DNA of 64,000 bases from Zerene cesonia (taxonomy: Eukaryota; Arthropoda; Insecta; Lepidoptera; Pieridae). Where the stretch lies: the NCBI RefSeq assembly GCF_012273895.1, contig NC_052115.1, positions 2,666,001 to 2,730,000 of the forward strand, in the 5' to 3' direction. Below the pieces are notes generated by a model. It was given only the letters and a program-made list of their open reading frames with translations. It had not been told where the DNA came from and ran no database searches. A program made the translations under genes and the position numbers. Shown here one piece after another: positions 11,701 through 26,700 of this stretch (position 1 is the stretch's first letter; each line of letters begins with the position of its first letter).

Positions 11701-14700
11701 ATCAAACATTGTTGGTTTTGAGAGATTGAAGTCTAGACTTCTATGTAATGGATAAGAAATTTTCCTCTATAATATCTTGTTTATGCGATACCATTACTGT
11801 ACAAATATTTATGCATTCTTTAGTTACATTGACAACGATTTTTCCATTAATATGATTCAGTTCTTCTACGGTACGGTTGAAATTTATTATTTTCTTTATA
11901 ATACAACAATTTGCGATATAGAACGCTATCATCTTTTCAATAGTATTCAAACATTTGAATATGAGTATTAATTCAAACACCTGGTTACTAAAATAACTGG
12001 GTATATAGCAATCTGACAAGCGGGTGTACTACACTGACGACAAGTTAACTAAAACGAAATTGGATCTCTACGAAGAACTTATACTATTACGACTATTAGA
12101 ATAAATACGATTTTAGATATTATCTTAATCTTTACTAATAATCTTAGTCGAGAAATTTATTGCGTCTCTTCGACTTTAAATCAAGTCTTCAGAATAATAG
12201 AATGTCTACTCACCAGGCATTATAGAAACTGTTTTGAGCGCTCGTAGCACCCTGAAGGTCCGGAGCCCAGCCAGGTTGCCCACCTCCATCCCAATGGTGG
12301 CGTACCCCGACGTAATCACAACAAAGTCGAGCCAATTCCACGGGTTCCGTAAGTACGTGTACTTGTTTAGAATGAAGCCTTTCGCTATGCACTTGATTAT
12401 CATCTCCGCCGTATAGATCGCCAGGAAAATGTACCTGAAAATAAGTTACATTCAGTTTACGCAGTATTGGTGATAGTTGATGTCCGATCCGTTTTGGAAA
12501 TTCTATCAAGAATTTTTGTATAGATGTTACCTAAAAGTGTTCACAAAGGACAGAAGACAATAATTAAATTAGCAAAATTGTAGGATTCTACTCTTCCAAC
12601 AAACAAGCCAAAAAGTCTAATAAGAAGAGAAAGCATATATTAAGAAGTGATCCTTTTTGTCAATTTAAATCTATGATCCGGCCCCCGGGAGAAAAAACAT
12701 GGTTATGTCGGATTCTTACAGACTAAAACCCCACTGTATTCCTTCAAGCCGCTTTAGTGAAGGGGCCACAGGTGCTGGTTAGGATTCGTCCACGACCATA
12801 TATAATATACAAAATGTTTAATTGTTCTTTTTTATAATGTAATTTTACTGAATCTTAAACTATTAAAATCTAACTAGATATAAAAACAATAATAAATTCC
12901 TATCTAATACGATAATAAATTAAATTTAACATAGTTCTATACCTATAGAAACTATATTTCATTAGGAATATCAAATCTTCATTCCCGCTTCAATAAGACT
13001 AGCCGCAAACTATCAAGATGGGATATTGCATAGCTGAAATGACGACTGTTCCCTGGTATTAATGAACGTTGGTAACAAGTAATGAATAAATTAGTATTTT
13101 ATAGTTTTTTAGTGTTTTATAGTATTTACTGACGAAAAATACAAATGCGATAATTTACTGTGTTTAGTAGCTTTTATGTTTCGACAAGATTACTTGACAT
13201 GTAAGCTTGATTTAGTAATAAATACTTTTTAGTTTACTTTTAATTACATTCGGGGGAAAGATGAAAATATAAAAAATGACGTTAATGAAGAAATATACTT
13301 ATAGGTACATACTTATTATGATAACACAGATATCTATGAAATAATTAATAGGTTTCTGTGTTTCTACTTTCTTCTGATTTTGTAGAAAATTTATTGATCT
13401 TAAAATAAATAAATATAATATAATAAATATTTAAGTACTTACTTAAATGGAAAAGTTATGGATATTTTTGTTTTTGAAACAATATTAATTTTAAAAGTAT
13501 TAATTACTAGCTTTTCGCTCCGGCTTCGCCTGTGATACATATATGAAGTTGCAGCTTTTAATGATGAAAGAATTTTTCAATCGGTCCAGTGGTTTTTGCG
13601 TAAAAACGTAACAAACATTCAAAATACAAACTTTTCCTCTTTATAATATTACTATAGATTTATCTTTATCGTATTATAATTCATTGCGTTAAAACAATAA
13701 TTCAATTTTTATTATTTCTAGAAGGAAATATTTATAACAAAAATGATTAACACATATCTTAATGTACTTACTGGTAATAGAATTTAGATATAGCATTGCA
13801 TTAGTTTTTACCTATGAACCAAGCATATTTATTATATCTAATTATGTGATTAAATTATAAGTACCTATTTAAAAGCTGTTCTTTAAATTCGAAATATAAT
13901 CTACAGATAACATTGTAAAATTCAATCTTAAGATATATTGATTCGAAGATAAAATTGTCATCTTATTGTGTCTGGATGAACAGCTTCATTATGCCCGGAG
14001 GCGTTTAATATAGCTGATGTTATCCAGCTACGATAGCGCCATTCAGAGATTCTCTTTCAAAATTGCATTAACATTTAGGACAATATTTGAACATTGGTCA
14101 TTTTATGATCATATGGGATTATAAGCCGCTTATAATATTATGTTATCTAAAAATATTTATAAATATACTCTATATAGAACATTTTCAAATTTGCAGCATT
14201 GTTTGGACCCCTTCAACTAATTCGTTTCATATTTTTGTACTTTCACCCTCATAATTAATTACTTGAATATTTTCATGGTCAGAATAATTTTATTTACATT
14301 AATTTTGTCATTAATAAGCTTATTTCAAAACAGATTTACTTAAAAGTGCATGCAATATTAACATTAACGTGTAAGCCCTGAATTTTAATTAAATAAAGTT
14401 ATAGATGCAATGTTTTGTCATTGTACAAAAATTAACTAACTTTATTTATCGTAAAGCTAGTTTTCCATTTCTGGGGTCGATATCGTAAACTACAAACATT
14501 TATTCGTAGTGGAAGAGCATAGACAGGACAACAATTTTTCAACCTTGGGTCCAAATATCTCTTCAACTATTTATTATAGCAAAAATTCTATGCAGAAGCC
14601 TCTATTTCATTATAGGTCTTTTCAACGACACCATCATTATTTAAGGTTTTTGTGAATTTATGATTTCATCCCCTCGTTACATGTATCGACACAAAACTGT

Positions 14701-17700
14701 TTTAGTGGTTTTTACATGACTGACATACGAACAAACAGAAAAAAACACCATTGTTTTTAATAAAAAAATTAATTACCAGGCTTTGATTTTTATAACAATG
14801 AATATCAATTCTCGTTTAACTTGACCTGAATATATAAAAGAACAGATAAAAAAAAAGATAAAATTGATGCAGCCGATTATACGTTATGCGCGTACAAACT
14901 TTTCGGTGTATCATTTTTGTTTATACTACTGTATAAATTAATAATATTTTTTTATATTAAAAGATATATATTCATTCTTTCTGCAAGACCAGATTTGTTG
15001 TTATTTTCTAATGATTATGATGTCATTATACATTACAATACGTTATTAAACGCCAAAAAATAGAGCATAGTTCTACACAACGCCTACTAATTCTGTTAGC
15101 ATTATACCTCGGATGCACTAACTCGATACCGTAGACGCTGAACGCTCAATTAAGCGTAACTAATTGGGTTACATCCTGTGTCTGTCGCCGAAAAGGTTCT
15201 ATCGTAAAATATTAATAGAATTGTTTCAATTACGACCATTATTTCTGGCTCTTTTAAGGCTCGTGGGCGGCTTTTTTGGCAATTTACTTATTGCGGCTTA
15301 TAGTTATACGAACAAGTTAAAATGGTATGAATTTTTTAGATTAATGAAAAAATTAATAATCCAACCAATATTTTAATTTAAATTAAATAGAATATGTTTG
15401 GTTATATTTATACTGAAATTTCAACAACAGTATTAGATTCACTTAAATGATGTTTTAATATTCAGTATTTTGATGCATGATCTATTGTTTTTTTATTGAC
15501 AAAACGGAATTCTAACATAAACACTTGTCTAGTTATTTAGTACATGGAGTATATGCTTATTCTTAGAAGATTAATAGACATTCATGCTATATATAGCCTA
15601 CGCTAAAATTATACTTCTCACGCTGAAAATAAAAGGTTATTTGACCGGTAGAGGTGATCAATATTACCTAGACGACGTTGTACCAAAATAATACGAAATA
15701 ACGTAGACAGGTTTCATACCGACACATTTATCGTGTAAAATAGTAAAATTTCCGTAAAAATTTCCGTGTCAAACACGGTTCAAATGGAAATGGTTAATGG
15801 AGTGGTTTCATCAAGATTTTCAAAACTAATGAACCGGTTTTCATTATAAATTTGAATATATATTTTAAAATGGCATAGATTCGTTTGCATTCTGTATCGG
15901 GTCATTACCTTAACAGGCGTCGTAAACAGTTTGTAAAAAATCCGCTATCATAATGATATTTTAAAATCTCTGATTATTTTCGCTTTAAAGGGAGAAAAAT
16001 ATTGCAAATACAAGATAATAATATGATCTAGATGAGATTTCTCGGAGAGAAATCTTTCATTAAAAATGAATTATCCGTACAGCTAGCTCAGCTCAGTCAT
16101 TGTTACTCACAATAATCCTATAATTTGATCTTAATCTTACGATAGATTTAATGGTTACTTTTAAATGGTAGATAGAAATTTTAGTTTTGTTTCTGTTTTC
16201 GTAAACGGATATAATTAGATTTACAGAGTTGAGTTGTGGTAATATTTTGCCGTTTAAAATGTACGAAAATTTTCGAAACACATTTTAATTTTTGAGTGTT
16301 AGTTTTAAAAAAAATGTCAAAAAGCGGGATTTGAACCTGAATCTTTCGCAATACGATAGCGACGCCCAACTACTGGACTACCCATTATCCCTATTATCCT
16401 CACTCACCTCATGTAATTTATTCTATTCTTTAAGCCTACCTACCTACTACCTACATATTTTTTTCACATATTAAAAACATATATGCAGTTTTTAATATGG
16501 TTTGCTTCAAATGCCTTCCACTTTAATAAATAAATGTCTGGGTTTGCCGTTTGGGTTAATCTATCCGGGAGCAAATCTGCGAATTGTGATCGTGTTGTTG
16601 GCAGGCTTCCCTCCAACTAGACTGATTTAGTGTGACATCAAATTTAGCCCATATTCGACAAGAGAGATGTAGTCCGCTTTTACATTATTAAGCGTCCTAT
16701 ACATGTATCACTGAAATTTATAGAGAGCTAAAATATGGAGTCTTGATAGATTGGCAAGACCACGCTTTGTTCTTGAAAATTCTTAGATTCTTGTGTTTGA
16801 TTTTACTCGAGTATTATACAGTTAGAAATTAAAAACTTTTTAACGGATTTTAAACGTATTCATTATATTTAGGTTAGAGCGTGGTCACGGGGAGACTCCC
16901 CGTGTACGCTCGCTGTAAAGTGTTCGAAACGTCGGGTTAATAACATAATGAATAAATCTCGTTTAAAATCCGTTAAAAAGTTTTTAATTTCGAAATGCCA
17001 TTTAATTAAAAACGCTTAATCATCAGGCTAATCTAAAAAAAATATAGGTACTGTTTCTTGTTTTCAATTGTAAATCCCCTTGTGAGTGAATTACTTCAAC
17101 AAGTATCAATCCTCATATTTCAAACCGTATTAATATTAAACGTATAACGTAATGTACATGAGAGTATATGTCTAGGCATTCCAATTATATTGTGCAATTC
17201 ATAATCGTAGGTGTACGGGCCGCGTTAAGCTCTCATTAATCAAAGTCTCATTTATGGTTATTTTATGAATAATTACTTAGTAATCAGACAGTTCGCAATA
17301 CGACGATAATCGATGTGCTTGCAATCTGTTTCAGCCAACTATAATACACTCGTGTAACAAACGAATATGTTTTTATAAAACTACTTAGTTTAAGGCTTAT
17401 ATCTGAAGAGGGTTTCCTTACTTATGTATAACTAGCTTTTCGCCCGCGGCTTCGCCCGCGTAGAATTCGCTTATATCGCGCGACATGGTAAGGAGTATTT
17501 TCTTCGCATTAAAAAGTATGGTTTGTTCTTTCCCACGTTTAGCTCCATCTTCATACCAAGTTTCATCAAAATCGGTTTGACAATAACGAACTTTCATACA
17601 AACTGTCATCCCCTCTTTCAACCCTTTCTACCCTTTATTCGCGATAAAAAGTATCCTATGTCCTTTCCCAAGTTCAGTTCTATCTTCATACCAAATTTTA

Positions 17701-20700
17701 TCAAAATCGAATCAGTGGTTTAGGCGTGAAAGCGTAACAGACAGACAGACAGACAGAGTTACTTTCGCATTTATAATATTAGTAGGGATAGTAGGGATAT
17801 ACGAGCTAAAGAGATTAGCATCCTTATTTAAAGTAACGTTAACGTGGCTCTTTATCTCCCCAACACAGTTCTTTAAAAAGCGATTGATTAACATCTATTG
17901 GCTTTCTTGAATAAATTAGCATATCTTATAAATCACGGGACGACGATATCGTCATTTCAAATCTCGGTTAAGTCATAAAATTAATTCGGAAGAAAACTTT
18001 CTCTTTGATTACTTCTATTCGCTCTTGACGGTATTTGGTAATTTTGGGGGAATCTGTTTCTGAAATTTATGAAGTTTCACTTCTTTATGCTTTGTTTGAT
18101 TGAAAATATTTTTAGTGTTTATTTAGCTTTATATCTGACATGTAAAACATTCTAACTGTGATTTTCTAAGGTTCAAAGTAACTTATCAATGCAGTTTTAG
18201 TAATTGCGGTTTATTTGCATTTGGTACAATTTACAATTTGTAATAGCTTAACTGGTATTAAAAGAAATTCGATGTACTTTGCTAAGCGGCACTCAGCCAA
18301 TTCTGAAAACAATTTCAAGGCACGAGCGAAGGCAAAAAGTTCCCAAGAGTTGCAGTTCGCAAAATAGTAGTGTTTCGGGTATTTCATGGTTTATTTACAC
18401 AAATTCGTGCTTGAAATAAGTCGCATTAGGATAGTACACAAAGCACGGGTCTTGAATTTAAAATTAGTTAGCATAACTTTTGATTTCAAGAACGTAATTT
18501 ATTTAGCTTACGTAAGAACTTATTCGAGGATTCATTTAATGCATTACTTAGCATGCAAATTTTGTTTGTATACGTCGCAAACTTTCGAGTAAATATACAC
18601 AGTTATGCTGTGATATGTGTATATATGAGAGATTTGTTGGATGAAAACGTGAAATTTTAAAATTGCTTTTTGCTTGCTTTAATGTTTACTATAAATAGAT
18701 ACTAATACTATTACGGATAAAGTTAGATTGAAAGATTGATTTCAATAGAAAATAACGTATTTTCAGTATTTTAAATAAATTTTTTGAACAAATCACGGTA
18801 CACGACAAATTAGATGTAAACATTTAACACACATTATTGCTACTTATTATGACGCATAATTTTTTTTATATTAAATGCACTAATCTACATATCAAGGTAT
18901 GTTTTATAAAAAATATTCTTACTACAAAACAAAAGGTGGTTTATCAAAGGCAAATGTATTTTGGAATGATAAAACCCCGCTGAGAACGAGGGTAGACAAG
19001 GTAAACTGTTATTAGGTAGAGTATTTGTACAGGACCAACTCTTTAGATCCCCAAAACATTATTATAATACTCCTGCTTTTATAATACAAATGCAGGTACA
19101 TTTATCAATATCTATACGAAACTTGTACAAGGTAGATTCTGGTGGTATACTGTCCAAACATTGGTGTTACTTCTAACAAATATGTAACTTATCAAAGACC
19201 AAATAATTATATTTTTTTTCGGTCATTCGAAAATATAATATACAAATGTTTTATGCGCACACATCACAGCTTAATTTTTCGACAGATTACGTCGTCGTCG
19301 TACGACGAGATCTCGCGGAATAGATTAATTATAATTTAACGGTGAGTAATGAACCATAAAATTATATCACAAAATATGAAAAGTACGGTTTTCTATTGGT
19401 TAATTCTATTAGTTTTCTATTTCAAGCTATACTTATTTATGCAATAAATAATATTAATTCAATAGAGAACGTGATCGACGTGTTATTTGAAACAGAACGT
19501 ACACATAGAACGATTAAATACCTCCAACACGCGTGCCCCTTGATGTTTACCGACTACATAAAACACGACATTTATTTCGAAGTTTACTCCGTGAATTGGT
19601 GTACAACACAGAAAGGCTTCCTTCAAATATATGTGTGTATGTGTTTCGTTCGATATATTTAAAAGGTTGATGGTATTTACACACTATTTTTCATCATCTT
19701 TCATTTCTCGTCAACGGGGTTGCCTGGAAGAGATTGCTTTTGAGCGATAAGGCCGCCTATTCGCATATACGTGCCGTCATGATATTTTAGATATTATTTT
19801 TTTGTTTTTTTTTTTTATCTCATTGTTCTGGTATATATGGACAATTAAGAATAAATAAATATAAATTATCTTCGTTTTGATACTAACATAAATATTTGAA
19901 AAAAGAAACAAATCTCAAAAATAAAACACATAATTTCATACTTGTTTGATTTTAAATATCTGTGTTAAAAAAAAACAAGGATAATATATAAATTCATTAA
20001 TTATTTGTGTGTATCACTGTTTGAAGCTTTGAATCAATGCATTCGCCCGCTTAGTCGTAATTTTTTGAGATAAAAATTATTCTATGTCCTTTCTCAATTA
20101 TCTACCTACCTATGTACGAAATTTCATCCAATGCGGTTTAGTGCTTAACACTCAAAGAAGAGGAACACAGACAGAAAGACAGAGTCCATACATTTGAATT
20201 TATAATATTGTTAGGGATTATAAATGTAACATTATAATCGCGTATTGTTCCGTGCAATGACCCCCAAACACCATACTTGGTGATACTATGTATTACGGGG
20301 GGCGTTTAGCCCAAAAAGATCGCAGTCAATTAAATAATAACTAGTGTAGATAAGAGAATTCTATTTTAACAATACATAAAACTCTCCAACATTAGCAACG
20401 TAGCCCTACATCTAGGTATATCAACCTATACGCATTCAATTTGTAAATCGGGTAATTTCTAAATCCTTGAAACATTTCTCCACGTGTGTCTCGATCTCAT
20501 AAAATTTAATGAACATTAATAGACACCCATTAAATTGAGTATTATAGCTAGGTTTTAGTACATGAAATAGAAATTGAGCTGCTCAATATTCTACTAGCTA
20601 GATAATCGTTTGGGATTGACACTCGGTGTGTCACGCACTCGCCGGCCACACGTCGATGGCTCTGTTAATTTGCGGGATTGCTTTCCACGACTCGAACAAC

Positions 20701-23700
20701 TATTGGGATGTATCAATCCATCAGTTGTATTGAATGTATAGTTTTTATTTGCAGTGGCATAGCGGACAATGTGTGTTTTTAAAACGTTTTAATATAATGT
20801 ACTAGAGAGTATTCAATGTAATTTGAGAGTTAGACATGTTATATCATATGTTATTTTACACATTAATTTGTAAACAAATTATGTAAAAGTAATCTCATTT
20901 AGTTTCGTGGTTTATTGGATCAAAACTTTCGAAATATATAATTCAATAAATTCTAATTATGTTTGAATTTTATTGTATTCAATAAAAAAAATATCTCAAA
21001 TGTAACTGAGGACAATTGCGATCATGAGTAATTAATTGTTATATATGTTATGAATATGATAACACATTAAATTTCTTCGTAGTTTATAAACAATTGAGAC
21101 TACTTATTTATTCTATTTACCATTCTTCCATTCTACCGCTGCAAAAATTATCTTCTACGATACAAAACCCTTTAAAACAAAAAAATATACCATACAATAT
21201 ATGCTTTAAAAATGGCCCACTTTCTCAGTCAATGAAGTATGTTAAGCTAGGGTAAAGGGATTAGCAGCTCAACCGAATACTATGATGCTTCCGGGCAATC
21301 GATACTTGTTGATCAAACACCTAGAACAGTATAATGCTATCTTAGTGACCTATTTACCTATATACACGGGATTATGTTGGTAACAAGATGTAGTAGCGTG
21401 ATATAGGACTGATAACGGCTTAGTTTAACCTTGTGTATGACCAAATCATCATAAAATAAACGTTGTGTGAAACTAAGGCGATACGATACAATCTACTCTT
21501 ATTTCTATTCAATTCTAAACTTTGTGACGTATTTAAATATGAAATAATTATTAAAACATTATTTAATAAAATATATATTTCAACAAATTTCCTTGCATTT
21601 GTGATGTGTGATGTTTAGGAACTTTATTCATTATTTTTGTATGCCAGTATAATACATGAAGTATTAATAGAGTTTATTACTTCGCTATTTATTAACACGC
21701 ATTTATTGGCTTCATCTGAATACTTGTGTGAGTGTATGTAACTGACTCCTTGTGACTCGATTTTGATATACTTTTAACAGACAGGTTTATTCAAACTTTG
21801 TACTCGTATCAAGGATCCATAACAATACAATAATTTCATCAGTTTATCCTGATTAAAATCGCCGGGATTAAATAAATTCCTTAAGTAGATTATACGTAAG
21901 GAATATAAGAGAAAATAAGACAACATAGGTGATCCTTTGATTAAATGAGTTTTCAAGTTATTTAATTTATATACATTTACATTATAAAACCTAATTTATG
22001 TACGCACAATGCCAATTGCATTTTTTTTTAGGTTGCAAAATACGCTATTCATTTAAGTTCCCGAAATATATATGTATGTAACTGTCTTCAGGAAAACAAG
22101 GTCCTTACGGTATTACAGAGCTTGAAATGAGACAGACTTGTCAACAAGCTCCTTAGACTGTTCCAACGAAATTACGGCTTATTTGATTAAATTATAAGGC
22201 TCCTTGGTTGAGGGTAACGTTCTTTTATTAGGTTTTTTGCTCTGTTTTTATGATTGCGTTTATTTTTAGATTTGACTTCAATTTACGACTTTAAATGCGG
22301 TGGTCAAAGATATCATTTTAAATGTGCATGGTCGATTCTGAGCAATATTAAGGCAAAACGCTTATCCCATGTAAAATATAAATTTCATAGCACATTTTCA
22401 TAGATGTATATATATATAAAAACGGTGAAAGATTTGTCATACGTAGGAACTTTTAGAATATTAATATAATAAATTATGTATGAAATATAAGAAATTTTGT
22501 AAAAAAGCTATTTAATGGACCAAATACTTAATACAATTTCCTATATGGGTTATGCGGGTGAGTTTAATTAAGTTCTGTACCATTAAAGCATTCTATAATA
22601 TCGTTAACAGACACTTTACGCTGAGAACCGATGAACATCGTCCATCACAGCCACTGGCGAATGCGTTATCGAGTACATTAACAACAAATTGGCGGGAAAT
22701 GCGTATAATGTTGCCACTGTCAAGCTGACGGACATGTTATTTATTATATTGTTTTGGCGCGATTTTAAGGCCGAATTGATGGGATATTGATTTTCAATTG
22801 TAAATTGTATTTTGCATAATGTTATAGGAAGTAGATAAGCTGAACAAGGTTATTATAATAATACAGTGTTATAGGTTTATGTGAACATAGTTTTGTATTA
22901 AATAGCAGGATTTGAGCGGCATATTACTATATCCGTTGGGGTATTTGCGGATGTATGAGTTCTGGTAATTTATAAATACCATATCAGTGATTATTTTTTA
23001 TATTATAATATCAAGTATATAAACTATGTTATTTCTGATTACATACAGATTTGATCATAAAAGCATTCATATATATTCATAAATATTATTAAAACTATCA
23101 CTAGCTATGTATTGATTTAACACTGTCGGACGTGTGAGCCCCGTCATCCGCAGTTATCTCGACGCATCTTAGCGCTATAGAAAAATATTTCTAATTCCTT
23201 TCCGATACTGTTCAAACTCGTTTAATGATAACCCGTCGAGATTTATCACGTTCAACCCTCCTCGCTTAACGCACACACGACACAAAACATTCGCACTCAA
23301 GTAATCCGATAAAATACGACGATACATCTTCGATGCATACCGCAAGTCATGTTAGTCTCTGAGGATTGATGAATGTGTCCTGGAGAGATATTATTATAAA
23401 GCACTTAGTTTGGAAAAAACATGTTTTTTATTGTACTCGTAGTAGGGTTGATAATTATATCACCGGCCGACATGATTTTCCTTGTCAAAATTCTGATGAA
23501 TTTTTTCTACTAATCTAGGCGGGCTGATCACGAAATTAAACCTAATTTCATCTTATCACATCAGATTTTTTATAAATTCAGTTTATTGACATTTTTATAT
23601 TTTTCAGCAAAAATAAANNNNNNNNNNNNNNNNNNNNNNNNNNNNNNNNNNNNNNNNNNNNNNNNNNNNNNNNNNNNNNNNNNNNNNNNNNNNNNNNNNN

Positions 23701-26700
23701 NNNNNNNNNNNNNNNNNNNNNNNNNNNNNNNNNNNNNNNNNNNNNNNNNNNNNNNNNNNNNNNNNNNNNNNNNNNNNNNNNNNNNNNNNNNNNNNNNNNN
23801 NNNNNNNNNNNNNNNNNNNNNNNNNNNNNNNNNNNNNNNNNNNNNNNNNNNNNNNNNNNNNNNNNNNNNNNNNNNNNNNNNNNNNNNNNNNNNNNNNNNN
23901 NNNNNNNNNNNNNNNNNNNNNNNNNNNNNNNNNNNNNNNNNNNNNNNNNNNNNNNNNNNNNNNNNNNNNNNNNNNNNNNNNNNNNNNNNNNNNNNNNNNN
24001 NNNNNNNNNNNNNNNNNNNNNNNNNNNNNNNNNNNNNNNNNNNNNNNNNNNNNNNNNNNNNNNNNNNNNNNNNNNNNNNNNNNNNNNNNNNNNNNNNNNN
24101 NNNNNNNNNNNNNNNNNNNNNNNNNNNNNNNNNNNNNNNNNNNNNNNNNNNNNNNNNNNNNNNNNNNNNNNNNNNNNNNNNNNNNNNNNNNNNNNNNNNN
24201 NNNNNNNNNNNNNNNNNNNNNNNNNNNNNNNNNNNNNNNNNNNNNNNNNNNNNNNNNNNNNNNNNNNNNNNNNNNNNNNNNNNNNNNNNNNNNNNNNNNN
24301 NNNNNNNNNNNNNNNNNNNNNNNNNNNNNNNNNNNNNNNNNNNNNNNNNNNNNNNNNNNNNNNNNNNNNNNNNNNNNNNNNNNNNNNNNNNNNNNNNNNN
24401 NNNNNNNNNNNNNNNNNNNNNNNNNNNNNNNNNNNNNNNNNNNNNNNNNNNNNNNNNNNNNNNNNNNNNNNNNNNNNNNNNNNNNNNNNNNNNNNNNNNN
24501 NNNNNNNNNNNNNNNNNNNNNNNNNNNNNNNNNNNNNNNNNNNNNNNNNNNNNNNNNNNNNNNNNNNNNNNNNNNNNNNNNNNNNNNNNNNNNNNNNNNN
24601 NNNNNNNNNNNNNNNNNAGTAATGTTTAAACTTGACGATATCTTTTTAAATGTTTAAATAATTATATTTATAATAAAAATATTGATTTTTTCTAAAAATT
24701 ATAATTAAAACGTTTTTTTCTTTTTGTAAAAAAACCTGATGTGATGGGAAGAATATGTACGTATTTTTGTGTTTAAAATACTATAAATTGATAATATTTT
24801 TCACTCAAATAAAAACAATGTTCAAAAAATTTTCATTTGTCGGCCTGATTATAATCAGTACAACATACACCATAAGCCAATTTAAATATGCTAGACAATA
24901 AGACAGCTCAAATACATTGGGCGAGTTCAAGATAATCAGAAATTAAGACTTTTAATTTAAACATATCCATAAGATATTACGTTCCCCCAATTTAAAAATT
25001 ACACAAATTAGGCATCAATTTTTATATTCTATAATACTATTATGTACATTTATTGACAGTTTTCTTCCCGTAGCACATCCGCGTGGTCAAGAGAAATTCT
25101 TAACTCAAACTCCAACGTATAGTAAACGGAAAAACCTTCGGAATCAGTAGTAGGAAACTATCACTGATTCCGAAGGTAACTTCTTCCCAGAGGAATAGGC
25201 AAGAAACTCGGTAGTTAGTTTTTTTAAAGAATTTTGTCAATGTGGCAGTGCTATATATTATATATAACTTTGCAATAAAATGAAGATATTCATTCCAGAA
25301 ATGCTTTCGTTAGTGACAAAAAAAAATTCACATAAGTATAGATCGATGTAAGCGTTGCAAATACGATATTATGTTGTTGTGTGCATGACTAAACATTCTA
25401 CGAATAGAAAGAAAATATTATTTACTTATTGTTCGAATGATAAAAACTAATAAAGTACCAAAACTTTATAAGTTTTCCCTGTTTATCTATCCTTGGTATC
25501 AACAATTTAGATGTACGTAGCCTAGCAACAGGGCTCTTACATTTAGGTAAGGACAGTTTTCCCTCATTTCTCAATGTCATCATAGCTGATCACATAATAC
25601 TGATCACGTTTCCGCGCTTCATCATCACGCTAGGCCGCTAATTGCCTATCTACTGTTACAACAGACTAAACGTTTGTTAAACTCCACAGAAACTTGGGTA
25701 GTTAGCCATTGATTTAGTACTTAACTTTTACGTGTGTTTGACGTTCAACTTTCTATGTTACTTTCGTAAGTTTCGTTCGGAAATTATTGTCTATTCCGCT
25801 ATCAAATATTTGATTAGTCTAAATTAGATAAAGTATAAAAACGTCGTATTTTTGGTAGGTATACATATTAGAAATTGCATTTCCATTTCCAATCTCCTAA
25901 TGTAATTATAAAATATTTGTTAACATTTACCTTATTTACCTCTGACCTCTTGTTAAACAGTACAATAAAAGTGTTAACCAAACTTTTAGTTGTAACAAGA
26001 AATACTTAGATTACCTCAGTTGCATGAGTAAATTAAACCTCTTAAAGATCTCAGACCCCAGACTCCTCTGGGATTTTGTTTGTGTAACTAAGTTCTAATT
26101 AAGAAGAGATTCAACTTGCTTCAATAGCAACTCATCAAATATTTAAAGAATTTAGATTTGTTCAACTGTTTGAAACAAAGCTGAGAAGCTCAGCGCAACA
26201 TAAACAACGCAATATTCACATATTATGTTGGAAAGAAAGGCATAAGTAACATTACGACAAGGCACATATAATAACATTTCAAACAGACTAATCCTACTAA
26301 TATTATAAATGCGAAAGTTTGTAAGGATGTGTGTGTGTTTGTTGCTCTTTTACGCAAAGACTACTGAACCGATTGCATTGAAATTTGGTACGTAGACAGT
26401 TGGACAACTGGAATAACATATAGGCAACTTTGTATTCAGATACTCCAACGGGATACGGACTAACGCGGGTGAAACCGCGGGGCACAGCTTGTAAAAGTAA
26501 GTTTAACAAAGACGTAGGTCAATCGTGTCTATGTTCTTAGTAGATGGGGTTTTCAGGCACAATCAACAGCGTCATGGGTCAACTGACTCATGTAATATAA
26601 AACTGATGCTCGACCACTTCACAGCCATAACACACAACTGCAATCTAGTGTAGTTTTTTTTCTGTTCTCCTTAAACTGCCCTGCTTGTGTTTAGGTTTTT

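Larger units (their letters stand above)
9714..12213 (-). other. NaCP60E: Intron between exons 3 and 4 (2.5 kb), crowded with Helitrons
   Basis: GT-AG intron, phase 1. Four Helitron copies (9744-9964, 10048-10232, 10757-10929, 11190-11374) fill about 0.76 kb of it, two in each orientation. The rest is AT-rich with nothing recognised. Confidence 0.85.

Noticed and set aside
16321..16390. Functional tRNA gene
   Set aside because: B-box and A-box-like sequences are present, but I could not pair an acceptor stem or a clean anticodon arm.
23586..24629. 347-codon open frame
   Set aside because: It runs across the 1000-N gap and is an artefact of undefined bases.
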